Source: NZ13-RE01 sp049718665
GTDB lineage: Bacteria; Dictyoglomota; Dictyoglomia; Dictyoglomales; Dictyoglomaceae
DNA: 5,557 bases
Direction of reading: 5' to 3'
NCBI GenBank assembly: GCA_049718665.1
Contig: JBNARO010000064.1
Location: 1 to 5,557 of the forward strand
Part shown: piece by piece, positions 1 through 5,557 of the stretch
Position numbering within the stretch: the first letter of the stretch is position 1
Layout: each line of letters begins with the position of its first letter
The notes under the pieces: generated by a model
What the model was told of the DNA's origin: nothing
What the model saw: the letters and a program-made list of their open reading frames with translations, nothing else
Database searches by the model: none
Program-made: the position numbers and the translations under genes

Positions 1-55
1 GATAGGGATTGGCTTAAGGACAGGACAGGGCTTTGGCATGGTAGAGGTGTGTTAG
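1..55 (+). CDS. cas6: Cas6 CRISPR RNA endoribonuclease, C-terminal end only (5'-truncated by window edge)
   Basis: Read from base 2, the frame gives IGIGLRTGQGFGMVEVC and then TAG at 53-55. This G-x-G-...-G-Q-G-F-G pattern followed by a short hydrophobic strand is the C-terminal glycine-rich loop typical of Cas6 (RAMP fold). Cas6 cuts pre-crRNA within the repeats to give mature guides. Only about 17 residues are visible, so the catalytic residues and full length cannot be judged. Its position just ahead of a Cas8-Cas7-Cas5-Cas3 set is the usual place for cas6 in this kind of I-B operon, which strengthens the call. The stop codon shares one base with the GTG start of the next gene, suggesting translational coupling. 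The overlapping frame that is also open to the left edge lacks any Cas6 feature and is best read as starting at 55. Confidence 0.85.
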   Translation, partial: IGIGLRTGQGFGMVEVC

Positions 56-57
56 TG
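44..57 (+). promoter_or_regulatory. Shine-Dalgarno and stop/start overlap deciding the start of the 97-aa gene
   Basis: GAGGTG at 44-49 lies five bases ahead of GTG at 55-57, and the cas6 stop TAG (53-55) overlaps that GTG by one base. The good spacing favours GTG 55 over the in-frame GTG at 49, which sits inside the Shine-Dalgarno itself and has only weak purine sequence ahead of it. Confidence 0.6.
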
Positions 58-348
58 AGAAGAAATAAAAGTAAAGCCAATAATTCAGAGAATAAAAATC
101 TTAAAAAGTTGCTACCACTTTTTGGAGATTATGAACTCGGTTCATTGAAAAAGAATCTCACCTTTTCTCTTGTCATAGCAAGAACTCTTGAGATGGCAAC
201 TCCTGAGCAGTTCAGAATTTTTACATCTTTTATTGGCAATGAGGCAATCTTAAAGTTTCTTGAAGAAAAAGTTCAAAAAATGCTTTCAAAAAAGGACTTA
301 AACTATCGGAGACTATATTATGCGAAAAAGGCTAAAGAGAGTTCATAG
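55..348 (+). CDS. Small basic protein of unknown function between cas6 and cas8
   Basis: A 97-codon gene that I do not recognise. By count it has about 21 Lys/Arg against 10 Asp/Glu, so it is strongly basic. The first 19 residues are polar and lysine-rich. The middle (about 20-80) looks mostly alpha-helical, with a hydrophobic stretch around LTFSLVIARTLEM and a likely amphipathic helix near AILKFLEEKVQKML. The tail is again basic (YRRLYYAKKAK). There are no cysteines, signal peptide or clear membrane segment. Its start overlaps the cas6 stop, and the cas8 start follows 38 bases after its end, so it is probably co-transcribed and may act with the CRISPR machinery. A small, basic, helical protein could be a nucleic-acid-binding accessory factor or a stand-alone Cas11-like small subunit. 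Both are inference from size, charge and place, not from recognised homology. The GTG at 49 would add two residues. Confidence 0.7.
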   Translation: MRRNKSKANNSENKNLKKLLPLFGDYELGSLKKNLTFSLVIARTLEMATPEQFRIFTSFIGNEAILKFLEEKVQKMLSKKDLNYRRLYYAKKAKESS

Positions 349-386
349 AGGTTAGCGATATATGAAAAAACGATATGGAGAAATAA

Positions 387-1517
387 ATGAATTGGTGGCT
401 GGACTTAGGTAAAGTTTATTTGCTGGAATTAACAGGTAATATCAGGTTTGATGATTCATCAGTTAAACATGCCATTAATGCCTTTTGTGACAAGATAAAA
501 GGTTTAGAAAAAGAAAACCCTTATGCATTCATTATTGAGAAAACCCTAAAAAATAATCCACTTATAAATCCATTTGCGATCAAAGAAAAGGATAAAAATA
601 AAAAAATAGAGAAATCTTATAAAAATATAGAAGACTTTCTAAAAACAATTTCCGTAGATAAGGAAGTATATTGTTCTTTTTGTGGTGAAGAAACGGAAAA
701 TTCAAAAGACAGTATTGCTTCAAGAAAATGGATTGTCTCAGGTGGTTGGGAGAATTCACCACTTTATGCAGGGGGTGGTTCTATATCTCCAAGAATCTGT
801 TTGAATTGCCGTAAACTTTCTTTATTAGCAGCTTTTAAAGCTTATGAGCTATTTATTGAAAATGGTTTGCCTTTTATAATCTATAATCCAGATATTAATC
901 TTTACAAAACACTTCTTAATAATCTCCTATTAAGAAAAGATTTGAGTTTAAATTTTGAGAAATCATCATCTGTTTTTCTCTCGCTTGGTAGTTCTCTTAT
1001 CTATCCAAATTATGACAAACAGGGTAACATTGAAAGTTTTGATATTCGCCCCTTATTGCCAAAAGCCTCTTTGATATTAATGAATTTGACTGGACTATTA
1101 AGTAAAAAAAATAAAGAACAGTATATTTTAGAGGTCATTGAAAAATATAAAGAGAAAACAGCAATTAAGCTTATATCAGATTTTCTAAAAAGACAGTCTA
1201 AGTTAGATTTAAATGAAGTTATAACTGCTTTTTATGCCTTTGTTAAAGTATATAGAGGAGGTGCAGGTATGACAAAAGATTTTTTTGAACTCGGTAGTAA
1301 GTTAGGAAAACAACTGGAGGATAAAGCTTATTCTGTAGCACTAAAGCTTTATAAATCTCTTGGAGATTCTTCTCAATTTCAAAAATATTTAATCGGCACA
1401 TATATTTATTTAAAAGAGCCTATGCCTATAGAGCTAACTAAAATAACAGAAAAAGATGAAAATGCCTTAGCATTTATAATGGGAATAATGAATAGTATTG
1501 AAAATAAGGAGGTTTAG
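387..1517 (+). CDS. cas8: Cas8 large subunit of the type I-B effector (Cst1-like, CXXC-CXXC)
   Basis: A 376-residue protein, taken as the large subunit of the interference complex, which reads the PAM and stabilises the R-loop. Residues 96-99 (CSFC) and 138-141 (CLNC) form paired CxxC motifs about 40 residues apart, the hallmark of the Cst1 (CXXC_CXXC) family and a probable zinc site. Between them is a Gly/Trp-rich segment (IVSGGWENSPLYAGGGS). The C-terminal part (about 275-376) appears helical, as expected for the bundle related to the small subunit. The start is well fixed: an in-frame TAA lies directly before the ATG, and GGAG at 377-380 gives six-base spacing. Cas7 begins two bases after the stop. 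The protein is short compared with many Cas8b proteins. The family call rests on the zinc motif plus position next to cas7-cas5-cas3, since Cas8 proteins diverge greatly; naming as Cas8a1 or Cas8b1 varies. Confidence 0.82.
   Translation: MNWWLDLGKVYLLELTGNIRFDDSSVKHAINAFCDKIKGLEKENPYAFIIEKTLKNNPLINPFAIKEKDKNKKIEKSYKNIEDFLKTISVDKEVYCSFCGEETENSKDSIASRKWIVSGGWENSPLYAGGGSISPRICLNCRKLSLLAAFKAYELFIENGLPFIIYNPDINLYKTLLNNLLLRKDLSLNFEKSSSVFLSLGSSLIYPNYDKQGNIESFDIRPLLPKASLILMNLTGLLSKKNKEQYILEVIEKYKEKTAIKLISDFLKRQSKLDLNEVITAFYAFVKVYRGGAGMTKDFFELGSKLGKQLEDKAYSVALKLYKSLGDSSQFQKYLIGTYIYLKEPMPIELTKITEKDENALAFIMGIMNSIENKEV
1255..1271 (+). promoter_or_regulatory. Strong internal ribosome binding site with in-frame ATG inside cas8
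   Basis: GAGGAGGTG at 1255-1263 matches the anti-Shine-Dalgarno sequence almost perfectly. It is followed after five bases by ATG at 1269-1271, which is in the cas8 frame (Met295). It is at least as good as the sites ahead of cas8 and cas5. This suggests deliberate internal initiation, although the codons also encode Arg-Gly-Gly-Ala-Gly, so chance is possible. Confidence 0.6.
1269..1517 (+). CDS. cas11: Putative Cas11 small subunit made by internal initiation within cas8
   Basis: The in-frame ATG at codon 295 of cas8, preceded by the internal Shine-Dalgarno at 1255-1263, would give an 82-residue product ending at the cas8 stop. It begins MTKDFFELGSKLGKQLEDKA and looks helical throughout, with a second helix around SSQFQKYLIGTYIYL and a last one near ENALAFIMGIMNSI. 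Separate translation of a C-terminal Cas8 fragment as the small subunit is established for several type I systems (I-B, I-C, I-D), where copies of Cas11 line the belly of the complex. The start falls just before an ELGxxLGK-like helix that resembles the C-terminal domain of Cas8b proteins, which supports it. Against it, 82 residues is shorter than the usual roughly 100-130. What is seen is the site and the frame; the function is inferred. Confidence 0.5.
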   Translation: MTKDFFELGSKLGKQLEDKAYSVALKLYKSLGDSSQFQKYLIGTYIYLKEPMPIELTKITEKDENALAFIMGIMNSIENKEV

Positions 1518-1522
1518 TCATG
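1506..1522 (+). promoter_or_regulatory. Strong Shine-Dalgarno for cas7
   Basis: AAGGAGGT at 1506-1513, within the last codons of cas8 (the GGT spans into the stop region), lies six bases ahead of the cas7 ATG at 1520. It is the strongest gene-start site in the window. This fits the need for several Cas7 copies per complex, compared with one each of Cas8 and Cas5. Confidence 0.75.
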
Positions 1523-2512
1523 AAAGGATTAACTTTAACAATGGTAGTTAAGTTTACAGGCACGCCTTCAATGGGAGAAGGTCTTGGTGGCAATATAAAT
1601 CCAATGAAAGTATTACCCACAGAGATAGGAGATTTTGCATATCTTTCTCCGAACGCAATACTTAAACAACCTTTGATGGAATATTTTGTAAGGGAGAAAG
1701 GATGGAAATTTGAGTTTGGCAAAAATATAAATATTGCACCAAAGAAAAAGAACACTGATAAACCACCACTTCAAATAACAAGTTTTGCAAATGAAGATCC
1801 TTTTGCAGATATATTCGGATATTTATTTACAAGGAAAAAGGATAAGGGGAAAAAAGAGGAAACTATAGATGAAGAAGAGGCAAAAGAGGAAACACGTAAA
1901 AGAAAAGCACCTCTTGGTGTCTCTTATGCTATGGGTTTAATGGAATTCAAAAATTGTCTTGACTACAGGAGTAATCTTGGTTTGGTTGAGCTTTCAGGTT
2001 CAAAAGGTGAGGGTCAGATGATATTTCAAAGAGAGATTGACATGAACTATTTCGTTTATACATTAAATCTGGATTTACAGAGAATTGGAGTAGAGAACAA
2101 CACCGGAAAAGAGGCCTCTGTAGAAGAAAAATTTAACAGAGTTCAAGCAGTACTGGAAGCAATACCATACATTACTATTCAAAGAAATGGAGCATTGTTA
2201 GGCACTTTAAGACCACATCTTGTTGTTGGTGGGGTATTTGAGAGAAAATTTGCATATTTTCTTGATTCCATTGTTTGGGATAAGACAAAAAAAGCTGTTA
2301 TAGCAAAGGCAATTAATGACACTATTAATGAGTACGGGCTTAAATCGGATGAGAAGAACCTATTAGTTTTTGGTGTTCATGAAGGATTTCCACTTGATGG
2401 AGATGTAAATATTGAAAAAAAACTCCCTAAGAAAGCAATTGATGAGGTCATAGGTTTTATAGAAAAAAATAAGGAAAAAATATGGAAGAAACCAGAGAAA
2501 TTATCAGAATAA
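1520..2512 (+). CDS. cas7: Cas7 backbone subunit of the type I-B effector (Cst2/DevR family)
   Basis: A 330-residue RAMP protein that would polymerise along the crRNA spacer to form the backbone of the complex. The N-terminus KGLTLTMVVKFTG, followed by GEGLGGN, resembles the opening strand and the GEGxGN segment of Cst2/DevR proteins. DIFGYLF (97-103) and APLGVSYAMGL (130-140) are also Cst2-like, as is the later strand NYFVYTLNLDL (176-186). Residues 104-130 form a highly charged, probably disordered insert (KKDKGKKEETIDEEE then basic RKRK) between these two motifs, likely a surface loop. The start is set by AAGGAGGT six bases upstream. The gene begins two bases after cas8, and its last 31 bases overlap cas5. 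Family identity is by recalled motifs, not by alignment. Confidence 0.88.
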   Translation: MKGLTLTMVVKFTGTPSMGEGLGGNINPMKVLPTEIGDFAYLSPNAILKQPLMEYFVREKGWKFEFGKNINIAPKKKNTDKPPLQITSFANEDPFADIFGYLFTRKKDKGKKEETIDEEEAKEETRKRKAPLGVSYAMGLMEFKNCLDYRSNLGLVELSGSKGEGQMIFQREIDMNYFVYTLNLDLQRIGVENNTGKEASVEEKFNRVQAVLEAIPYITIQRNGALLGTLRPHLVVGGVFERKFAYFLDSIVWDKTKKAVIAKAINDTINEYGLKSDEKNLLVFGVHEGFPLDGDVNIEKKLPKKAIDEVIGFIEKNKEKIWKKPEKLSE

Positions 2513-3228
2513 TTATCTGGGGACAGACTGCTCATTTTAGAATATATGGCAATCAGAACTTTTGTGATTCCCATCCACTACCGCCGCCATCTACTGTACT
2601 TGGTATATTACGAGAAGCTATTGGAGAACGACCTCCTGAACCACTGGAACTTGCAATAAAAGGAAAATATAAAGGAATATTCTTTGATTATCAAACATTT
2701 TTGCACGGAGCAATTGAGTTAGACCATAAAAAAGGCTGGTGGGTTAGTAGAAAAATTAATCGTTATACTGATTCAAAAAAAGGGGAAGATGTTCAACTGA
2801 ATCCTATGTTTGTAAAAGTACTATATAAACCAAGATATACAATTTATGTCTACTCACCTGATTATCACAGTTATTATCTTTCAAAATTAAATGAACCTGA
2901 AGGTTTTATATCTCTTGGGAGGAGCGAAGATCTGGCTATGTTTAGGGTTGAATCTATAAAAGCATATAAGAAACAGGCAAAAAAGAAAGATAAAATAAAG
3001 ATTGAAAACTCTTATTTACCAAGAGAAATCTACGGTTCAGCACCTTTATTTTTACCTGTTTCTCATATTAAAGATAGAAATTTAAAAATGCAGAAAATTT
3101 ATTACATTCAAGAGGCTGTTTCTTATTATGATGGTGCATATTGGGAAACAGAAGATGGTGATAAATTTTTATGGTTATTGGAATACAAAGACACTATAAA
3201 TGGTAAATTACCAAAATTACTCGGATAG
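2482..3228 (+). CDS. cas5: Cas5 subunit of the type I-B effector (Cas5t-like)
   Basis: A 248-residue RAMP protein that would bind the 5' handle of the crRNA and join Cas8 to the Cas7 filament. The N-terminal half has the Cas5 signature: a first beta strand with IIIWGQTAHFRIYG (10-23), then HPLPPPSTVLGILREAIGE (31-49), the conserved proline-rich turn leading into helix 1. FISLGRSEDL (142-151) matches the conserved LGRxE(D/N) motif of Cas5 proteins. A lysine-rich stretch at 160-173 is a likely RNA-contacting loop. Length is typical. The start ATG lies inside cas7 (31-base overlap) and has AAGGA at 2471-2475 with six-base spacing; the next in-frame Met would remove the first strand. In this system cutting belongs to Cas6, so Cas5 is expected to be structural. 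Confidence 0.92.
   Translation: MEETREIIRIIIWGQTAHFRIYGNQNFCDSHPLPPPSTVLGILREAIGERPPEPLELAIKGKYKGIFFDYQTFLHGAIELDHKKGWWVSRKINRYTDSKKGEDVQLNPMFVKVLYKPRYTIYVYSPDYHSYYLSKLNEPEGFISLGRSEDLAMFRVESIKAYKKQAKKKDKIKIENSYLPREIYGSAPLFLPVSHIKDRNLKMQKIYYIQEAVSYYDGAYWETEDGDKFLWLLEYKDTINGKLPKLLG
3200..3213 (+). repeat. Short inverted repeat (TGGTAA-A-TTACCA) at the cas5/cas3 junction
   Basis: TGGTAA at 3201-3206 and TTACCA at 3208-3213 are perfect inverted arms around a single A, next to the first possible cas3 ATG (3200). The same arms occur in the larger palindrome after cas3 (5525-5546) but with a four-base centre. The bases code for Gly-Lys-Leu-Pro at the end of Cas5. This may be chance. Confidence 0.3.
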
Positions 3229-3232
3229 TAAA

Positions 3233-5455
3233 ATGCAGAAAGTTTTAGCTAAAAGCAATCCTGAAAAAGAATTACATGAACATACTCTTGAAGTTATAAA
3301 GTTTGCTGAGAGAGAGATTGAAAACTTAAAGTCTCTTGGGCTGAATATCAGTCCTGATGTAGAAAAAGCTATTAAAATTTGTTGCTTTGCTCATGATTTG
3401 GGCAAAGTTTCAAAAACTTTTCAGGACTCATTGTCAGGAGACAAAAGATACATACCTCATAATCTTCTCTCTTTGATTTTTCTCAAATCAATTTTTGATG
3501 TTTTGGATTTTTCAGAAGATTTAAAAAATAAAATTATATACTCAATAGGCTTTCATCATAAAAACTTTCTTGAACTCAATGAATTCATAAACGGAAGCAG
3601 AAGGACTGGTGCGAATAGTCTTGAAGATGAAATTATTGATATAGAAGAAAACAGACTGTCTTTGCTAAAACCAATGCAAAAATTGTTTAAAATTTGTTTT
3701 GGATGTGAAATAAATTTCTCAGTGGACTATAATATTATTGATAAACATAAGGAAATAATTCTTAACTTAGAGCCATTTGATAATGATGTCATTTTAATAA
3801 AAGGCATTTTACATAGGGCAGACCATATAGCATCTTCAGGTATAGATGAAATTCCAAAGATATATCTTAAATCTGAGGCTTATAATAATCTGAAGGAATA
3901 TATTACTCTCAAAAGATTTCAAGAAGAAATTGCCAATAAAAAAGACTCCCTTTTACTCATAGCCCCAACGGGCAGTGGTAAGACTGAAGCTGCTTTATGC
4001 TGGGCTGGTACAAAAAAAGGTAAAATTATCTTTACACTTCCTACCAGAGCATCGGTCAATGCCGCATTCAATAAATTAAAGAAATATTATGGTGATGATG
4101 TTGGCATATTGCATGGGGAAGCAGGCAGATTTATTTATTCAACTTTGAAAAAGGAACATAAAGAAACAGAAGCAATTGAAGAAAGTTTTCATGAGATAAA
4201 TTTAAGCAAAAATCTACTTAAGCCTGTATTGGTCACCACTATTGACCAGATTTTTTCTTTTGCTTTAAGAGTTCATCAATATGAGAAGATACTTATGGGA
4301 CTTTATGGATCTAATGTCATTTTAGATGAAATAGACTCTTATTCGCCTTATACAATTGAAATTTTGAAGCAAAGTCTAAAAATAGCAAAAAATTTTGAGA
4401 TAATACCTTTACTAATGTCTGCTACAATTCCAGAGTTTCTAATTAAAGAGTTTATAAATGAAGGAATTGTTGTAGAACAATACAAGCCATCTTGGGATGA
4501 ACTTGAAATTAAAAATGATGCTAAACATGAAATAAGTATGATCAACTCAGATATCACAGACTGTGCAAAAATTATAAGAAATTTATCAAAAGAAGAGCAA
4601 AATAGTGTATTAATTGTATGTAATACTATCAAAAAAGCCATCTTAGTCTATGAAAAATTAAAGGAGTTTTCGCCAAAACTTTATCATTCTTTATTTACTT
4701 TTAATGATAGAGAATCTAAGGAATTAGAGATCGGAAAATCTGATAAAGAAGGTCGAAATATAGGCATATGGATCACAACGCAAGTAGTTGAAGTTTCATT
4801 GGACTTAGATTTTGATGCTTTAATTACTGAAATAGCCCCAATAAATGTGCTAATTCAGAGAATGGGTAGATGTTATCGCAAGCGCAAAGGTGCGGGAAAA
4901 GTATTTATCTGCTCTAAATCCCTGAATGAAAATGGAAAACCTGAATTTTATCCTTATGGTGAGTTTGCAATAGAGGAAAGCTTAAAATCTCTGAAAGAAA
5001 TAAAGGGTATTGTAGAATTGGAGGATAAATTTAATATACTAAACAATTACTTTGAAAATTATTGGAAAAACAGAAAAGTTGAAGAAGATAAAGAAAAAGC
5101 CAGAAATATAATTGGTAATTTTTTAAATTCCGATTTGACATTACTTGAAACAATCAGCAAACACGAAGTGAGCAGGTTTTTAAGAGACACTGGAATTTCA
5201 ATTACTGCCATACCTATATCAAAGTTAAAGGATGAAGAATTAGATAAGTTAAAAGGAAAATATAAATGGAAAGACAGCTATGAAAAATTGTCCTTTTTGT
5301 ATGAAATTTATGGCAGAACCATTTCTATGCCGTTACATGTTCTGCTTAAATTTAGAAGTCTTTTTGAAGAGACAAAACAAGGCCTATTTTTAACTTATTT
5401 ACAGTATAACAGCGATATTGGGCTTTCTCTTAAAAATTTACATTCAATTATTTGA
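3233..5455 (+). CDS. cas3: Cas3 nuclease-helicase (N-terminal HD domain, C-terminal SF2 helicase)
   Basis: Cas3 is recruited to a target-bound complex, where it nicks the displaced strand and degrades it while moving with ATP. In the 740-residue form, the HD nuclease (about 1-210) shows H17 (HEHT), H54-D55 (AHDLGK), H76 (PHNLLS), H108-H109 and D197 (ADHIASS), all expected metal ligands. The helicase shows motif I APTGSGKT (244-251), Ia TLPTRA (268-273), Ib VTTIDQ, II DEID (365-368), III SAT (396-398), V TTQVVEVSLDLD (515-526) and VI QRMGRCYR (542-549). YNSDIGL near the end resembles the usual C-terminal Cas3 ending. Nothing suggests a broken gene. I prefer ATG 3233, four bases after the cas5 stop, because Cas3 proteins usually begin close to an LAKSxx...H motif. 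ATG 3200 would add 11 residues and overlap cas5 by 29 bases. Neither start has a strong ribosome site; GGAT at 3223-3226 suits 3233. Confidence 0.95.
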   Translation: MQKVLAKSNPEKELHEHTLEVIKFAEREIENLKSLGLNISPDVEKAIKICCFAHDLGKVSKTFQDSLSGDKRYIPHNLLSLIFLKSIFDVLDFSEDLKNKIIYSIGFHHKNFLELNEFINGSRRTGANSLEDEIIDIEENRLSLLKPMQKLFKICFGCEINFSVDYNIIDKHKEIILNLEPFDNDVILIKGILHRADHIASSGIDEIPKIYLKSEAYNNLKEYITLKRFQEEIANKKDSLLLIAPTGSGKTEAALCWAGTKKGKIIFTLPTRASVNAAFNKLKKYYGDDVGILHGEAGRFIYSTLKKEHKETEAIEESFHEINLSKNLLKPVLVTTIDQIFSFALRVHQYEKILMGLYGSNVILDEIDSYSPYTIEILKQSLKIAKNFEIIPLLMSATIPEFLIKEFINEGIVVEQYKPSWDELEIKNDAKHEISMINSDITDCAKIIRNLSKEEQNSVLIVCNTIKKAILVYEKLKEFSPKLYHSLFTFNDRESKELEIGKSDKEGRNIGIWITTQVVEVSLDLDFDALITEIAPINVLIQRMGRCYRKRKGAGKVFICSKSLNENGKPEFYPYGEFAIEESLKSLKEIKGIVELEDKFNILNNYFENYWKNRKVEEDKEKARNIIGNFLNSDLTLLETISKHEVSRFLRDTGISITAIPISKLKDEELDKLKGKYKWKDSYEKLSFLYEIYGRTISMPLHVLLKFRSLFEETKQGLFLTYLQYNSDIGLSLKNLHSII

Positions 5456-5456
5456 A

Positions 5457-5552
5457 ATGCCTTTTTCTTTAAATGAATTGGCAAAAGCCCTTAAAGAGAC
5501 TCAAGTTTTGCAAAAATCTGTAATTTTTGGTAATATATTACCAAAATATTAG
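5457..5552 (+). CDS. Doubtful 31-codon ORF after cas3
   Basis: ATG one base after the cas3 stop opens a frame reading MPFSLNELAKALKETQVLQK and ending at TAG 5550-5552. Its tight coupling to cas3 is its only support. There is no Shine-Dalgarno, it has no motif I recognise, and its last third falls inside the palindrome at 5525-5546. It could be a small peptide, the remnant of a gene, or no gene at all. In the rest of the final 102 bases I see no start of cas4 or another cas gene that I can defend. The GGGAG at 5551-5556 may be the ribosome site of a gene beginning just beyond the window. Confidence 0.2.
   Translation: MPFSLNELAKALKETQVLQKSVIFGNILPKY
5525..5546 (+). repeat. Perfect 22-bp palindrome downstream of cas3
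   Basis: The 11-base half TTTTGGTAATA (5525-5535) is followed directly by its exact reverse complement, with no spacer. It could be an operator for a dimeric regulator of the genes that follow, or a hairpin in the mRNA. As a hairpin it is AT-rich (4 G:C pairs of 11 before allowing a loop would be an overcount; only two G:C pairs per arm) and lacks a run of T after it, so a classic terminator is unlikely. Confidence 0.5.
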
Positions 5553-5557
5553 GGAGT

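Noticed and set aside
1..54. Extension of the 97-aa frame to the left edge (reads DRDWLKDRTGLWHGRG ...), suggesting a longer partial gene
   Set aside because: The neighbouring frame over the same bases gives the Cas6 glycine-rich C-terminal loop and its stop. The open frame there is a shadow, and a proper start with ribosome site exists at 55.
362..412. Short ORF with ATG at 362 (MKKRYGEINELVAGLR) overlapping the start of cas8
   Set aside because: Only 16 codons, weak ribosome site and no recognisable feature. It overlaps cas8, whose own start is well supported.
580..762. Minus-strand ORF of 60 codons inside cas8
   Set aside because: Phe/Leu-rich antisense of lysine-rich coding sequence, no motif, lies wholly within a supported gene.
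1474..1755. Minus-strand ORF of 93 codons across the cas8/cas7 junction
   Set aside because: Antisense shadow with low-complexity Phe-rich ends and no recognisable domain, against a clear cas7 on the other strand.
2377..2574. Minus-strand ORF of 65 codons over the cas7/cas5 overlap
   Set aside because: Serine/Phe-rich antisense of coding sequence, with no supporting signal.
4330..4345. DEID in Cas3 motif II as a possible defect, since other Cas3 proteins have DExH
   Set aside because: DExD is a normal functional form of the SF2 Walker B motif, and all other motifs are intact.
4348..4641. Minus-strand ORF of 97 codons inside cas3, hydrophobic like a membrane protein
   Set aside because: The hydrophobic look arises from reading AT-rich, lysine/glutamate-rich codons backwards. 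It lies within the helicase domain of an intact cas3.
1..5557. CRISPR array within the window
   Set aside because: No set of direct repeats of about 25-40 bases with regular spacing is visible. Nearly all bases are accounted for by coding sequence.

Overview
The window is a compact, AT-rich stretch of about 5.5 kb. All genes are on the + strand and nearly abut or overlap. It carries the interference half of a type I CRISPR-Cas locus. The best match is the I-B variety formerly called Tneap (Cst1/Cst2/Cas5t/Cas3). The host looks like a low-GC, lysine-rich bacterium, perhaps a thermophile. The sequence does not fix the taxon.

Layout from left to right. Positions 1-55 hold the very end of cas6, recognisable by its C-terminal glycine-rich loop. 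Its stop codon overlaps the start of a 97-codon basic protein that I do not recognise (55-348). Next come a Cst1-type Cas8 large subunit with a CxxC...CxxC zinc-finger pattern (387-1517), a Cst2/DevR-type Cas7 backbone (1520-2512), Cas5 (2482-3228) and Cas3 with HD nuclease plus helicase (about 3233-5455). The last 102 bases hold a doubtful 31-codon ORF and a perfect 22-bp palindrome. The adaptation genes (cas4, cas1, cas2) and the CRISPR array are not in the window and probably lie to the right.

How the genes work together. Cas6 cuts pre-crRNA. Cas7 polymerises on the spacer, Cas5 caps the 5' handle, and Cas8 recognises the PAM and holds the target. Cas3 is then recruited to nick and unwind the DNA. 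Type I complexes also need small (Cas11) subunits. No separate cas11 is recognisable. However, cas8 contains a near-ideal Shine-Dalgarno followed by an in-frame ATG at 1269, which would yield an 82-residue C-terminal product. This matches the known pattern in which Cas11 is made by internal initiation within cas8. The unknown 97-residue gene between cas6 and cas8 is the other part of the operon that standard knowledge does not explain.
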